Under the pieces are notes generated by a model that was not told the DNA's origin, did not search any database, and worked only from the letters and a program-made list of their open reading frames with translations. The position numbers were made by a program, and so were the translations under genes. A DNA stretch of 64,000 nt, taken from assembly GCA_013397115.1 (NCBI GenBank), contig VWZW01004133.1, positions 248,001-312,000 on the forward strand, written 5' to 3'. The stretch is from Edolisoma coerulescens. Lineage: Eukaryota > Chordata > Aves > Passeriformes > Campephagidae. This document shows, in pieces, positions 10,242 to 22,940 of the stretch; the first letter of the stretch is position 1; each line of letters begins with the position of its first letter.

Positions 10242-13200
10242 CTCCTCTGACCGTGCCGGCTCGATGAGGCCTCAACCCAGTTCCAACTGCCATGTCCAAT
10301 TTCTGCCTGGTATCACGGCGAGGGGGGTTTTTAATATGTGTATATAGTTGGAAATTCGGCACTGTTGTCTTTCTCTTCTCGATACGCCTGAGATACAGCT
10401 TCAGCTTCACCGACATCGATGACTGTGACAGCAGTGGTCCCTCCCCAGCTCCCTGCCAGACCCCACTTCCCGGGAACGCAAGCCGGCACCCGCCAGGACC
10501 GATGCCAAGGGTGCTGAGAGGGTGGAGGGTGCCGGTACCCGTGCTTTCTGCAGGGATGACAGTTCAATTAATGGGCATTATTTAATGAGGGGCAGATTTC
10601 TGCCTGGGACGGTTGCCCTCAGAGCAGGGAGCGAGTAGAGGGTCCGGCAGTGGCCAGCTGTGGGAGAGGAATTCCCACCTGTTTGTGCAGAGACAAGGAA
10701 GCAAAATAAGCGATTCTAAAATAAATAATGACTAAAGCACAAAAAGCTTGTTGGAGGAAAATGCTTGGGGTGGAAGAGAGCAATGTTACATTTCTATTTT
10801 TAAGGAAAAAAATCCCCTTGGTCATTATTTTTCCCCTCACCTTTCCATCTGGTTGGGATCCGTCCAGGGGCCAGGACGCAAAATTCCTCCCCGTCCGTGC
10901 CCCTGTTGAGGTTGTTAGAAACAGTGAAGTGATTTACTCAGGTGAATGGATCAATAAGTGGAAAATGGAAATGTGGGGCAGGATGGAGGAGGAAAGCATC
11001 CTTTAAAACCACCGTGGGGAGTCAGGGTTGGTGTAACCCGTGAGGTTGAGCGATTTTTTTCTGCCCATGCTTCTCTCCAGTGCTGCCGTGGTCTCACCAG
11101 GCCAGGGCAGCACATTTGAAGTCCCCCTTGCACACCAAAACCATGGCCCCAAGGCCAAATGTGCTGTCACTGAGGGGAAATGACAACCCTTGCCACCACC
11201 ATTGTGTTTTCCTACTAAATGCTACAATGGAAACGGTGAATTTATTCCTCTCCATCCATTGTTTTGTTTTGGTTTTTTTTTACCTTAAATCCTGGTTACA
11301 AGCTGTTGACTCGTTGTGGAGGGGTGATTCACAGAAGCTGACATTATAAATATTACAATAATTTAATGCATAAAATGTCCCCAATAAGCCTTAAATGTTG
11401 TTTAAAAAGCCCATGTTACCTATAAGTCAGGCGAATTTCCATGTTTGCACTTAATTGCACCATTACTTCGGTTTTGGCTTCAAAGGTCACAGTTAAGTCA
11501 TGCTACGTGTTTTATTGGAGTGACCCCAGTGTGAGCTCAGGGAACAAAAAAAAAAAGGAATTCACTGAAACTTTTGTTGTTGTTGTTTTTTAAAAATAAA
11601 AAATGTTAAAAAAAAAAAAAAACCAACCCAAACCTGGGACACTTCTGCAACCGGTTAAACCCATCACTAAACAAAAAACCTTGCAATTGTCAAACCAATC
11701 AGTCAAAGAATTTTGTGGATGCCAAAGAAATATTTTGACAGTCAAGCAGCACAGCCAGAAACCGGAAACTTGTCATTATGAAAAAAAAATTGGAAGTTAT
11801 TTAGCAACCAAGGACTAAAGACACACTCATACCACACCGCTGCGGCGTTAGGTTCCAAGCTTGCTCCGAGGGATGCTGCTGCTCCGAGACCGCATCCTGC
11901 CGTTTTGGTTTCCGATGCTTTTTGCTCATTTCACTGTGAGCTTTCTTTTTGAAACTCTGAGACTATTTCGATTGATGTTTTAGAGTAGATCATCATCTTT
12001 ATCAGCCTTCCAAAGTCCTTATTATTGATAAAATTGCAGCAAAGATCAGCGATGACAGCCCAGCTGATCCCAGACACGGCGAGCGGTGGGGGCTTTGGGT
12101 GGGATGCCCAGCCCTGCCTAAGCCAAACACTCACCTGGCTGAGACTGACCGTGCCTGGGAAGGAATCTTCCTCAGATGGGAAAAATGTGACACAAGTTAT
12201 TAGTGGGAAAAAAAAAGAAAACACAAAAACAGCAAAATACCAACAAAACAGGAGCCACCTTTGTTATAAATTAGCATAATCCATTGAGGTTGGAAATGAA
12301 AATCTGCTCATTAATTAAGGCTCAGTATGTTCAGATAATGTTAAATACAGTAAATAGGACTTAGTTTATCTTATCAGGCTTGCTAGCTTTAGCTCCAGTA
12401 TCCTAGTATACGAGTCATAACAATAATCAATATGCTGCCTTTTAATGAATCTTGCTTCCGTGTGCTTCACTCAATTATGGTTAAAAAAAAAAAAGCAATC
12501 CACAAATTTCACTGTACACAGTTCCATTCATCAGCTTCTGCACTACTTGTCTTCTCAGTACAGGAAAGCAAAAAGGGGGTAACTTTAAAGAACAACCAGC
12601 CTGGCGCCTCCAGCATTGGGCAATAACACAGTTCGAAACACTCCCAGAACATCAGGCATTGTGTTTTGCCGTTGGGAGATGGGGGAAAATCTAAGGGAGC
12701 TGGTGGGGCACAGGGAGAAGAATGGGATGGCAGGAATGGAGAGGAGGAAAAGGGCTGTGGTGAGCTGTGGTGAGCTGTTTTTCCTTGCAAGGGCTGGACA
12801 ATGGCAGGATGGCTGCAGCCACCCCAGAGCATCCCCTGCCTGGAGGGTCCTTGGAGCAGGGGAGTGTGGTGTTCTGGAGAGAAAATGCACAAGGAAAATA
12901 TTTTTGATGTTAATGTAAATGTATTTTGAAATGAATAGAAAGAGAAGAAAAAAAGGTTTATTTTAGTACAGAAATGTTATCTTTTAAGATGTATAAACTG
13001 CAGGAATTGACATTTGCACTGTAAGAGCATCTGTTTCCTTGGAGAAGCAGCTGCTGTCGAGATGAGGATGCGGAAAGCATCATTCCCTGATGGAGCACAG
13101 CCCCACACCAGCCCCAGCCCCAATGGTTGAGGGAGTTTCCCCAGGACAGCTCCCATTCCACACTCCCATTTTCCCCGCAACCATCTTTTGATTTTTTCTT

Positions 13201-13910
13201 TTTTCTTTTTTTTTTCCTTTTTTTGCTTGCACCTATTTTTTGGGGTTAGGATGCCTGCTGTCCCATGGAGCTTGCCCCAAGGTCGGATGCAGAATGGAGC
13301 CAAGAGGGGATGCAGGATGCGGGAAGATGCTGCTTTGGGGCAGGGCATGAGGTTTGGTTGTTCTTTAAGGAAATCCCCTGCCGTTTGCACCATTCCACAT
13401 TCAAAACAACCCACTTCACATCAGTTACAGGAAACGATATGAATGTCACAGGAGGAGAAACCCTTCTGTTTTCTTTGTTTCAAAGAACGTGATGTGCCAT
13501 TTGTTAATACAAAAGAGAAATATTGAAAATATATTGAAAAGAGCAATTTTAAATTATTTTTGGCTTACGTTGCAATATTTATTTTCTTGTATTAGAAATT
13601 CCTTTGTAGAGAAAAAATGTATTTTTCATTAATGCAAAAACCTATTTCTCCTTTTTGTACATTTTCCATGTTAGTTAATCCTTAAAGCAATATAATGTTA
13701 TCAAACTTGTTCTGTGTGAGACTGTATTATGCATGCTATTTGTGTTGCCTTGGAATAGCTCTGTCTGCCATTATTTTCATCTTGTTTAGATACAGTGTAT
13801 GCTTTAATACACATTGGGACCATGGCCCATTGCTTATGAAAAAAACCCCTTTGCATTCCTCAATGTGTTGGCAAATGCAGTCAATAAAGCAGTGTTTTCT
13901 GTGTACCTCG
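10242..13910 (+). other. JADE2: JADE2 3' untranslated region (end inferred)
   Basis: This stretch after the JADE2 stop contains no supportable coding sequence and grows increasingly AT-rich towards its end, as vertebrate 3' UTRs do. Possible polyadenylation signals are AATAAA at 10,720-10,725 and 11,595-11,600 (the latter next to an A-run, so prone to internal priming) and 13,883-13,888. The last has a GT-rich tract just downstream and is taken as the distal end. A (TTG)n stretch near 11,574-11,587 and a T-rich run near 13,187-13,225 are the only simple repeats seen. Cleavage around 13,905 is an estimate. Confidence 0.7.
13883..13888 (+). promoter_or_regulatory. JADE2: Distal JADE2 polyadenylation signal AATAAA
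   Basis: A canonical hexamer inside TCAATAAAGC, followed within 30 nt by GTGTTTTCTGTGTACC, a typical GU-rich downstream element. It lies 3.6 kb after the stop and at the end of an AT-rich UTR-like stretch, after which composition changes. Confidence 0.7.
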
Positions 13911-16900
13911 TGTCGGTGTAGTGAGCATGGTCACACAGAGCAAACTCATCCCAGGGATGCAGCTCTGTGGGGATGCAAGGCTGATCCAGTCCTGCTGATG
14001 CAGCCACTCTGCCTGTAAGTAGCAAATTTTTGAACTTCCATTGCATTTCCATTGACATTTCCATTGCCAAATCTCAGCCAGCTCTTGGGAAACACAGCTG
14101 GAGCCATTTGTCACAGCTGGAAGGGCAAGCCCAAGCAGGAAGATGTTCACAAAGTTCCCCATGCCTGAAAGTTTCTATAATTCAAGGTAGCTACCTTTCT
14201 CGTGGAGATTTAAGTCTTGTTTTGCAGACTTGGAGCAAAGCCCGCAGAGGAAGTCCTGCTGTGAGACAGGATGCTCAGAGGAACAGCTTCTTGCACCAGG
14301 AGCTGGTGTAACAGGCAGGGAAACACACTGCTAGATTTGCTATTCATGGGAGCAAAAGCAAGCTGTGAAATCCAAAATACTCCAGCAATGTGTTCCTGTT
14401 TGTACGACACTCCTTGTATCCTGCTGATATCAACCAGCAACCTGATCTAGTGAGTGGCATCCCTACCCATGGAAGGGGATTGGAACTAAATGATCTCTAG
14501 TCCCTTCCAGCCCAAACCATTCTGTGATTCTGCTGATAATGGGCTGTGGTTTAGGGCCTGACCCTCTACCTGTGGAGTGTGGTGGGAGCACAGGGTTCGT
14601 CACACAGCTTTAAAAACTTCAATGGGATCCACATCTTCCTGTGCATGCTTGGCTGGTTTGGAGGCCACAGGCAAGGGTGCAGCCTTGCTTCAGCAAATAT
14701 TTGAGTCATCAAGGAATGGCTCTTCTACCTTTTTTGGCTTTTACTGGCACATTTTTCTTCTGTAAAATTGCCCAAGTGCCCAAGCTGCTGAAGGAAAATA
14801 AGCTATTTAGTAGACATACTTTGTTCAATTTATTAGTGAAGTGATTAATTAGGCAGGTCATGGTGCACAGTGAAGACGGAGCAAAACTATTCATCTGAGA
14901 TGGGTCTTCTGGGGGGTGGAGGCAACTACTGTCGCCTTACATTTAGCTCTTCAATGAAAAGGCAACAGATTGGTTTTTTGCAGACCAAGAATTTGGTTAC
15001 TGGGATGTGTTCTTGCTCACAGCTGTCCAGGCACCCCAGTGATGAACTCAAACTCCTGTCTGGTCCCCAGAGCCCCTTGGTGCAGGTGTGATGCCCACAG
15101 CAACATGCACAAACCTGTCAAAAAGCCAGTTCAAGAGTTGCCTTCTGTATTAAGTTTTTCACCTGTTCTAGACAAGGAGATACTCAGGAGTTCAATTCCA
15201 TAAAGCAGGGAGCAAGGCCAGCCTGCCTGTTGCGGTTTGACCCCAAACAGCAACGCCTTTCCCAGCCCCAAAATGTTCAAGGGGATGATGCCAAGCCCAG
15301 ATGGATCTCAGAGATCTGATGCTGAGGAACATGAGGCATCATCTTTACAAACTGGCAAGGATTTTGTCTCCAAAATACTTAGGGCTCACAGAAGAGAGAG
15401 CTAGCCAAATTCCTGGGAAGATGCATCCCTGCCTTCTGGCACCTGCAGTAGACCAGAGATGGCTGGGATGGTCTAGCTGGATGTATTGTGGAAATGGGCA
15501 TGGGGAATGGAACAAAAATGCCTGCAAGTAAAGGAGGAGAGAATTGCGGGCTGCCAAAAAGACTACACCACCTCTGTATGTCGCCTCCCCTCCCACCGAG
15601 CCCATTTCACAGGAGATAAAGTAACCAAGCTGACAACAAAACCAACTCACCAAGAACAGCTCAGCAGCTCACATCTGACATTACTCTGTTTAGACAGACA
15701 CCTTCTAAACTCCAAGCTGGCTTTTGAAGGAGTGAGGTGCAGGAGGGAGTTTCACAAGGCCAGGACCCAAGCCCTGGTACCGAACCCAGGAAGCAACCCT
15801 GCTGCCCATCACCATCACCAGGGGAGAGCCACCAGCCACGAGGGCACTGCTGGTTTTCCAGGCACTCAACAGAGCAGGGACAGACAGACCTGGGGCACTG
15901 GGGCTCCACCAGCAGCACCACACTGTCCTACAGCCCAGCCTGAGAAATGATTCCCCAATAAAGTTGCAAAAAGCTATTATTAAAAATACGTATTTGTAGG
16001 CAGTTAGAGCACATAGGGCTTCCCTATGGTGCTCACTCAGGGTTTGCCTGTAGTATCCTCATCACAGATGGTGCTGAATGCCTCGGTTTGGAGCGAGTAG
16101 CCAAAGAATCATTTCAATTTAATTGCAAAATAAATGTTAGGCTAGTCCCTATATGTTTTGCATAAGTATTGCAAGTGCCACCATAAATACTAATGGGTCA
16201 AATACGCCCCAGTGTCAGTAAATCATCAGCAACGGATGTGGAAAGGAATTAATTTTCCTTCAGCTTATCCTGAAAGAATTGCAGTAAGACCTTGTTTTAT
16301 TGTGTTTGATTAAGTGCTGGTGGTATAACATAATTTCTCCTAACCGTTAAAACCGCTGGTGCTGTACTTCTGCATAAACGCCTCTAATGTGATGAGACCA
16401 TATTTAATATTTACTCTTCCAAAGTTAATACATTTAGGGGAGACATTTTGTGCTCTAAAAATAGTTCCTTGGTCTTGGATTTCCATGTAGGGCTGTGAAA
16501 TGATGTGTCTGCTGTGATTGCTACAGATGAATAAGAAAAAAAATCTCTAAAAAAAATAAACAAACCTATGACTAACCCACAGAACAAAGGAAAAATCCCA
16601 CTGCAGCCAATGTCGACCCTGGCTGATCCAGAGGGTTTCACAAGCGCTGCCTCTGCCATCTTGCCCATCCCAAACTCTATTTGACAAACTCATTCCCTGT
16701 TCGTTTAATGCACAAATGAAAAATAGACTTGTGGAGGGTCTAACCAGGCATTTTTCTGTGAAGGGTTTAACCAGGTACATTTTCCCATGGCAACTTAGCT
16801 TGGGGATAAGTTGGGACTGGTATTGGTTGCAGGCAGCTCTTTCCTCTCCTGAGATGGCCAAATATGCTGGACATCCACCATGAAGTCATGGTGGAGAGAT

Positions 16901-19900
16901 GCTTAGCCCCCAGCCAAGTTTTGGGGGCACAGGGTGAGCCCACAGCTTTGCCCATATCCATCCCTCATCCATGAGAGGGTGCTATGGGCACAGAGCCTGG
17001 ACCTTGTCTGCCATCAGGTATAAATCATACAAACAGCAGAGTTTATAGGGGAATTAGGAGGCAAGAGGAATGCAGCTCCCTCCCAAAATCAGAAGTCAGG
17101 TGCTGGAGGTGGTGTTTGTGCTGTGTGTGCCCTGAGAAACGAGCCCTGGGGAGTCTGAGCTCTGCTGGTGTGTGCAGTGGTGGGATGGAGTTTCCCAAAG
17201 AGGTGGGATTTTGGCATTTCCCGAAGTGCTGGGATGGTGTTTCCCAGCTAAACCCACCCTCCTGAGTATCAGATGCAGTATTTTTCCTCAGGAGTGGCTG
17301 CTGTACATTCAGATGTAATAAAGATTAAAGTAATTGACTGCCTGTGCTTATATTTTAAGTGGTACTTTATAATGCTGACACTGAGCACGAGGAGAAAATG
17401 CAGAGGTTAAAATACTGCTGTTACACCTGGTCATTAGCAGCCCTGCAATGAGCTCCAAATGGTCGGATCAATGAAACGCAGTTTTTCCAGGGAAAAAAGC
17501 GGCAGGTCAAGAAAGCAAAATAACACATCTGCAGCCATAATTCCTCGGAAAATTATTCTCAGGAGAGAGATGCTGAGGACACCAGCCATCCATGTGGGAA
17601 TGGACCTGCCATGTGCTCTGCCTCCATCCAGACATCTCCCTGTGCAGGCTGGAATGCAGTACCCTGCAAGAGAGAAAATTCCCTGCAGAAAACAAGGTAT
17701 CAAAACCCCTTCCAAGAAAGCTCAGCTATAAATAGGTGTTTGTTGTATGGGATACCACAAATAACACTGACACTCCACAGAGCGACCGGCAGGCGGGGGA
17801 TGAATTCCTGCCCTTAATAAGAAGGCAGGATAAATAAAGCATTTCTAAAAGAGGGAAATCAGCAAATTTTGCAGCTCCAGCTTTAAAATGAGTATGTTTG
17901 GGGGATAAAGCACAGCAGCAGGGATGCCAGCCCTTGTGCCGTGCATTCCCAAAGCCAGCTTGAGCCAGGTGCCATGCTGGGGGACACAGGAGTCCTCGAC
18001 ACACAGAGAGACCAGCACACAGACCTGGCACGGTCCAACCCCCCCTGAAGGGCTGTTCTGGAGAGCCAAGGGGAAGGAGCTGGTTCCAGACAGGTTTTTA
18101 AATCCACCACACAGGGAGCAGCTCCGGAGCAGCACAGGGCCAAGCAGCATCACTGTATGGCCAGAGGCAGGTTAGGGACACACATCCCTGTGCCACCAGC
18201 ATCACCTGCTTGGCACCAGCTCTCCTCTAGTAGCAAAAGGACCCATGGCTGATATTTTAGGCTGAATCACAAGGATGTCGAGGCACAGTCAGCCACAAGG
18301 CACATTTATTGGCACAGCAAGAGCCAGATGTCTGCTGAGCCGTGAGGACTTAGGTCACTGCTCTGATCTGAAGCCTGCGAGCATCACCCCAGTCCTCTGT
18401 GTGTGGTGCACAACAGCTCCAAAACTGGCTCATACAAACACACCAGGAGGAAGAAGGAATATAAATAAAGGAGTATAAATAGCTGAGTTCCAGGGGCACA
18501 GGCTGGGAGTGACGAGGGCATGGCATGGCACTGGCACAACCAGAGCTGAGAGTGTGCCGAGAGTGGCCGTGCAGCCCTCACCCCACCAGCAACCACAGCT
18601 CTCTCTGAGCATCCCACCAGCCCCCCTGACAAGCATCTGCGGTGTTTTCCATCCCAAGCATTAGAGGATATTCAGTGATGATGAAGTAACAGCCCCACCT
18701 GACACCAAGGGAGATGCCCCTGGCTCTCAGCTGCCTGTTGAAAAACATGATCTGAGATTTGAAACTCAGTATAACTCTCTGCTTCCTAATGGGGGAACAT
18801 AGGATGCCATTACTGGCTTCTGAGACTGCTCACTGGGGTTTTTTTTCAGTTTCATAAAGTCTTTGGCTTGGCGAAGGGTTCCCACTTCCTGACAATTAAG
18901 TGGACAACAGCTGCTTCAGCAAACAGAATTACCTTACACTAAGGCAGGGATGGCCAAGCCGAGGGCAGCACTGCCTGATAGCCAGAGGAACCACACGGGA
19001 GCCCTCACAAAAATCACATTTCAGCTGATTTTCCAGTCTGAGGGTGCTGTTTTCTGGCTGCTGGAGAGCTGTGATGCTGGGGGCTGGCAGAATTGAAATT
19101 GTTGTGCATATACAAACTCCTTTTGCCTTTTGGTTTCTGTAATGTATCAATGAAAGAAGTTTGTTGGAAATGAGGTAATCAGGGGAAAGGTTTGTGGACC
19201 TGAAGGGCTGTACTGATGGGGTAAATAAGCAAGGAATTGGCTCATTGCTGAATGACCGGAAAGAACCAGGAGTCTGTTTGCAACAGCAACTGAAAAATCT
19301 TTCAGATTCAGCTGTAGGCTAAACCCAGCTGGAATGAGCATCTGCAGCCCTCAGAAGGAAAGCAGCAGGAGCAGGGGTTTTGCTGACAAAATATCCCCGT
19401 CCCCTTCTCTTCATTTTGTGCCTCTTTGTCTTTCCCAGAGAGTGGGGCTGTGACTGTGTTCCCCTGTAGGACATGACAGAGCAGGGCTGTTCCCCCTGAG
19501 GATGCTCCCGCGATCTGGTACAAGTGGAAAGCCAGCCACAGGCAGCGATTTCATTTACATTTTGCTCTGAGAATTTCACTCACCCCAGACTGAAAGTCAG
19601 AACCCTGAACTCTTGGTGTGGGGGAACAAACAACACCCGAAATACTGAAACCTGGGGGAGGCTTGAACCCGCTCGGGGAGCTGAAGGCAGTGGGCAGGCT
19701 GACACTGGTTCACTGCCTGGCACCTCTGACTGTCAGACCTCGGCTCCCAAGCCTGGCCTCCCATGGTGCTGCAGCCCCTTTCAGGATGCTCTTAAGACCC
19801 GCTCTGAGCAAGAGGACTTACAGGCTCAGATTCTCCCCAGATGAATTTGTTTCACGATCAAACATAAACTGAATGAAAAGCCTGGACTGAAACACTTCTG

Positions 19901-20196
19901 CCCCCGACCCAGCCCCAGTTCCATTCCTCTCTGGCCCCCTCTCTGGTCACTGCCCCCAGCCCATATCCCCGAGTGCCCCACACACCTGAGCTCTGGTGCA
20001 GCTCGGTGCAGCTCAGCAGCACTGAGGGATGCCCAGTTCCCACTCCAGCATGCATAATTATGTCCCCAAATTATCAAAGCAGGGAACATATATCCCTCCT
20101 AATGAAGAAGAGGAGCTGTGGTGCTGCTAGTCCCATGCAGGGCTCAACCCCTGTTTTGTCATCCCCCAGAGCCATCATCTGCCCTCAGTGCAGTTT
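13911..20196. other. Intergenic sequence, JADE2 to SAR1B, part 1
   Basis: No gene recognised. It contains one CR1 tail (14,434-14,533) and a 154-codon open frame (15,486-15,950, +) of no recognised family that ends 7 nt before an AATAAA. AT-rich unique sequence at about 16,080-16,450 and 17,280-17,440 carries TTAATT/TAATTG-type motifs and might be regulatory. Confidence 0.6.
14434..14533 (+). mobile_element. CR1 LINE 3'-end fragment
   Basis: It reads AGCAACCTGATCTAGTGAG, later GGAACTAAATGATCTC, TCCCTTCCAGCCCAAACC and ATTCTGTGATTCTG, the sense-strand CR1 3' terminus. About 100 nt remain; it is diverged and 5'-truncated. Confidence 0.85.
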
Positions 20197-20530
20197 TCAT
20201 GGAGTCACAGTTTGGATTGGGTTAGAAGGAACCTTAAAGTTCATTTACAACCTCCTGCCGTGGGCACAGAGACCTTCCACTAGACCAGATTGCTCCAAGC
20301 CCCATCCAACCTGGCCTTGAACACTTCCAGGGATGGGGAAGATACAGCTTCTATGGGAAACCTGTGCCAGTGCCTCACCACCCTCACAGGGAAGAATTTC
20401 CTTTTAATATCTAATATAAATCTACCCTCCTTCAGCTTAAAGCCATTCCCATCTCTCCTGTCACGCCATGCCCTTGTAAAAAGTGCCTCTCCAGCATTCT
20501 TGCAGCCCCTTTAGGCACTGGAAGGCTTTT
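20197..20530 (-). mobile_element. CR1 LINE 3' fragment, about 330 nt
   Basis: It starts with GAGTCACAGTTTGGATTGGG and continues through CCTTCCACTAGACCAGATTG, CATCCAACCTGGCCTTGAAC, CTCACCACCCTCACAGGGAA and GCCCCTTTAGGCACTGGAAG, all landmarks of the reverse-complement CR1 3' end. Diverged and 5'-truncated. A GC-rich block begins immediately after it. Confidence 0.92.
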
Positions 20531-20554
20531 GGCACCTTCACCTGGGGAGGGGAG

Positions 20555-20770
20555 GAAAGCGAAGGCATCACTCGGCGGCACCGAGAGCATCATCTTCGCT
20601 GCGAAACACATGAGTCACCTCCGCAGCAGCAGCCGGTGGCAGCCTGAGCCGCAGGGTCCCACAGGCTGCCGGGGAGAGGCGGCCAAACCGAGCGCGTTTG
20701 GCTTCCCGGCAGCGCCCGGCCCCTTCTTCCTTCCTTCCTCCCCCCGCCGCCGCCTCACAGCCACCAGCTC
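20555..20770. promoter_or_regulatory. GC/CpG-rich intergenic block
   Basis: CpG dinucleotides are unusually dense for this intergenic region (for example CTCGGCGGCACCGAG and CCCCCCGCCGCCGCCTCAC), with an AP-1-type TGAGTCA near 20,610. It could be a small CpG island of an unannotated transcript, or just a GC-rich pocket. No gene is visible on either side. Confidence 0.3.
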
Positions 20771-20998
20771 TGCTCGAGACCATGCTGCTTTTTGGAATGC
20801 TGGGGGTTTTTTGTGGTCGATCTGAGCCAGCTGGCTTCAGGAAGACAAACCAGGACTGATGTCCCCCTCCCTGACAGAGCTCTCCAAGCAATTTGTGTTG
20901 GGTCTGCTGCAGTGGAGAGGGGCTTTGCTCCAGGAGAGCTTCCCCTCACTGCTGCACTGGCAGCACAGCCCTGCTGAGCACCTTCCCACCCCAGCAGC

Positions 20999-21035
20999 GG
21001 GGACAGGGACAGGGAGGGGAACAGGGACAGGGATA
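20999..21035 (+). repeat. Imperfect GGGACA tandem repeat
   Basis: GGGACA units with interruptions (GGGACAGGGACAGGGAGGGG, then ACAGGGACAGGGATA). It is short and G-rich, with at least four G-runs of three or more. Confidence 0.75.
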
Positions 21036-22740
21036 AGGACATGGACCCCGAGGCATGCCAGGATGCCCAGCACTACTGCAGCCTGAGGACCACCAGCTTC
21101 CTCATGCTCTGTGCATGCAGAGCTTTTTGCTTAATGATGTAAACAGTTTGAAGATGTTACCACAATAATTCAATGACTTTTCAAGTCTAGTTTGATGGCA
21201 AATTGGCACTCCAGCCCCACGGGCAGGTGATTATACTGCAGAACACACGAGAGCCATCGCTGCTCCTTCAAATGACACTGGGCTGTCCCCGTGTGCCTGT
21301 CCTGGTGGCTCACCACCCAGCAAGCTGGTGGGTGGGAGCTAGGCTGGACCTGGAACAACAAATCCATAAATAAATAAAACCTTCATAAAGGAGCAACACT
21401 CAGCCTGCTGCAGACAAGGTTTTCTCCAGCCCACTCCAACTGTCTCAGATCAGCCTCTGGAACAGGGAGCAGAGGTGACCCAGAGTGAAAAAGGGCTGTG
21501 CATGGAGGAGCAGCTTTTGTGGTAGCAGCACGTGGGAATTGCTCTTTTCTGCAGGAATATGAAGCCCCAACAAGGCCACTGCCAAGATCCTGATGATGAA
21601 CACCCCACTTGTGCATGCTCCAGTCTGCACACCGCTGACTGCGGGCAGGCATCCCAGTGCTGGGGAAAGCATTTCTGGGAGCGCAGTGCCACGGGGCTGG
21701 CTTGAACTGCCACGTGGATCACACTGAGTGCCTGCAGAGTGATTTCATCCCCTGGGATAGCCTGGGAGCAGCTGAGGAAACTGTCCTACAGCCTGCAGTG
21801 GCACTTGCTGTGCCCGCGGAGGGACAACTATGCCACGGCTCCCAGCTTTGGCACTTTTAGTGAGCTCCACATGAACCACTAGTGCAGCAAACATTGCAGC
21901 AAAGCCACAGAGGAAGGGTGGAGAGAAGCTGAAATTCGTGGGCTCTTGTCAGGTACAAACACTGTTTGGCTGTACAGCAGCTACTTCCCATGTGGTTAAT
22001 GCAAAGAAATGGTGAAAATAAATAAAAGCAGCATTTGCTGTAGTGATGGAGCAAAATCCACCTGACAGAGACAGAGCCCCGTTTCAACTGCCCAGAAGCT
22101 GCTGCATCCCCAGCTCAGAGTCAGAAAGCACTTGGAGATCCTTTCTGGATGAAGGCATGGACTGCTTGAGCCATAGGGAAATGGCTGAACTTCTTTTGGA
22201 AGTAATTGCAGGCCCTTGGTGTGTCAGAGCAGCAGGACAGATGGAGGCTGGGAATAACAGATCAGAGCCCAGCCTGAGCAGGACAGGCTCCTATTGAGCG
22301 TGATGCTTAAACTGTAAATGTCCCCCACTCACCTGCAATTCCTCTCTGGGTTTTCCCAAGGCAGATGTGAACCCCAACATGAAATGCCTTTAAAACACAA
22401 ACATGGCCTAACACCTGTCCTGACATTTCCTACTCTGCTCTTGCTGAGAGAAGAACAACCAAACCAGGCTGAATGGCACCAGCAACCACCAAAGAGCAAA
22501 TCTGTGCTGAAGCTGTTGGGTTAAAGAGCATCTCCTTACTCAGCTCCCATGCGGGCACAGAAGCTACTCAGGCATTACAGCTGAGCAACCCACCAATGCC
22601 AGCATCCACATTTGCCTGGAATTAAAAAGGTTTTTAGTCTTATAAAAGTATATTACAGGCACATCTATAATGAATATCTTGAGATATCTATATACAAAAA
22701 TCTGTATAGATAGATACCTACAGATAGACAGCTCTATAAA

Positions 22741-22800
22741 TATAGTTTTTCATCTACAGATAGTCAAGATTTCTTGAGTATCTATAGATGAAAAACTATA
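22741..22800. repeat. Near-perfect inverted repeat (hairpin), 29-nt arms
   Basis: The left arm 22,741-22,769 (starts TATAGTTTTTCATCTA) and right arm 22,772-22,800 (ends TAGATGAAAAACTATA) are complementary at 27 of 29 positions, with a 2-nt spacer. The surrounding 100 nt on the left holds related, more degenerate TATCTATA/AGATA units, so the arms may have grown from a local simple repeat. A transcribed copy would fold into a long stem with almost no loop. Confidence 0.85.
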
Positions 22801-22871
22801 TTCCTAGAATTTAAAGCTGAAAAATCCAGTTGCACATGGGAAGAGAGAGAAGTGTTTACTCGTGTCCTGAG

Positions 22872-22940
22872 CTGTACTCGATGACAGGTGTGGGTCTCTT
22901 CCAACTCAGAATATTCTCTGATCCTGTATGATTCCGTATG
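22872..22940 (+). mobile_element. CR1 LINE 3'-end fragment, diverged
   Basis: It reads TACTCGATGACAGGTGTGGG, TCTCTTCCAACTCAGAATAT and GATCCTGTATGATTCCGTAT, recognisable as a sense CR1 3' terminus. Only about 70 nt remain. Confidence 0.7.

Larger units (their letters stand above)
20531..22740. other. Intergenic sequence, part 2
   Basis: No gene recognised. It holds the GC-rich block and GGGACA repeat listed separately. From about 22,620 it becomes AT-rich with irregular GATA/TATC-like units leading into the hairpin at 22,741. Confidence 0.6.

Noticed and set aside
11595..11622. AATAAA next to a run of A, as a JADE2 polyadenylation site
   Set aside because: The A-run is genomic and would cause internal priming. 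The distal site at 13,883 has a better downstream element. Kept only as an alternative within the UTR entry.
15220..15300. Possible avian ERV LTR edge (GTTGCGGTTTGACCCC)
   Set aside because: The similarity to known bird LTR wording covers only a short stretch. No second LTR, primer-binding site or duplication was found.
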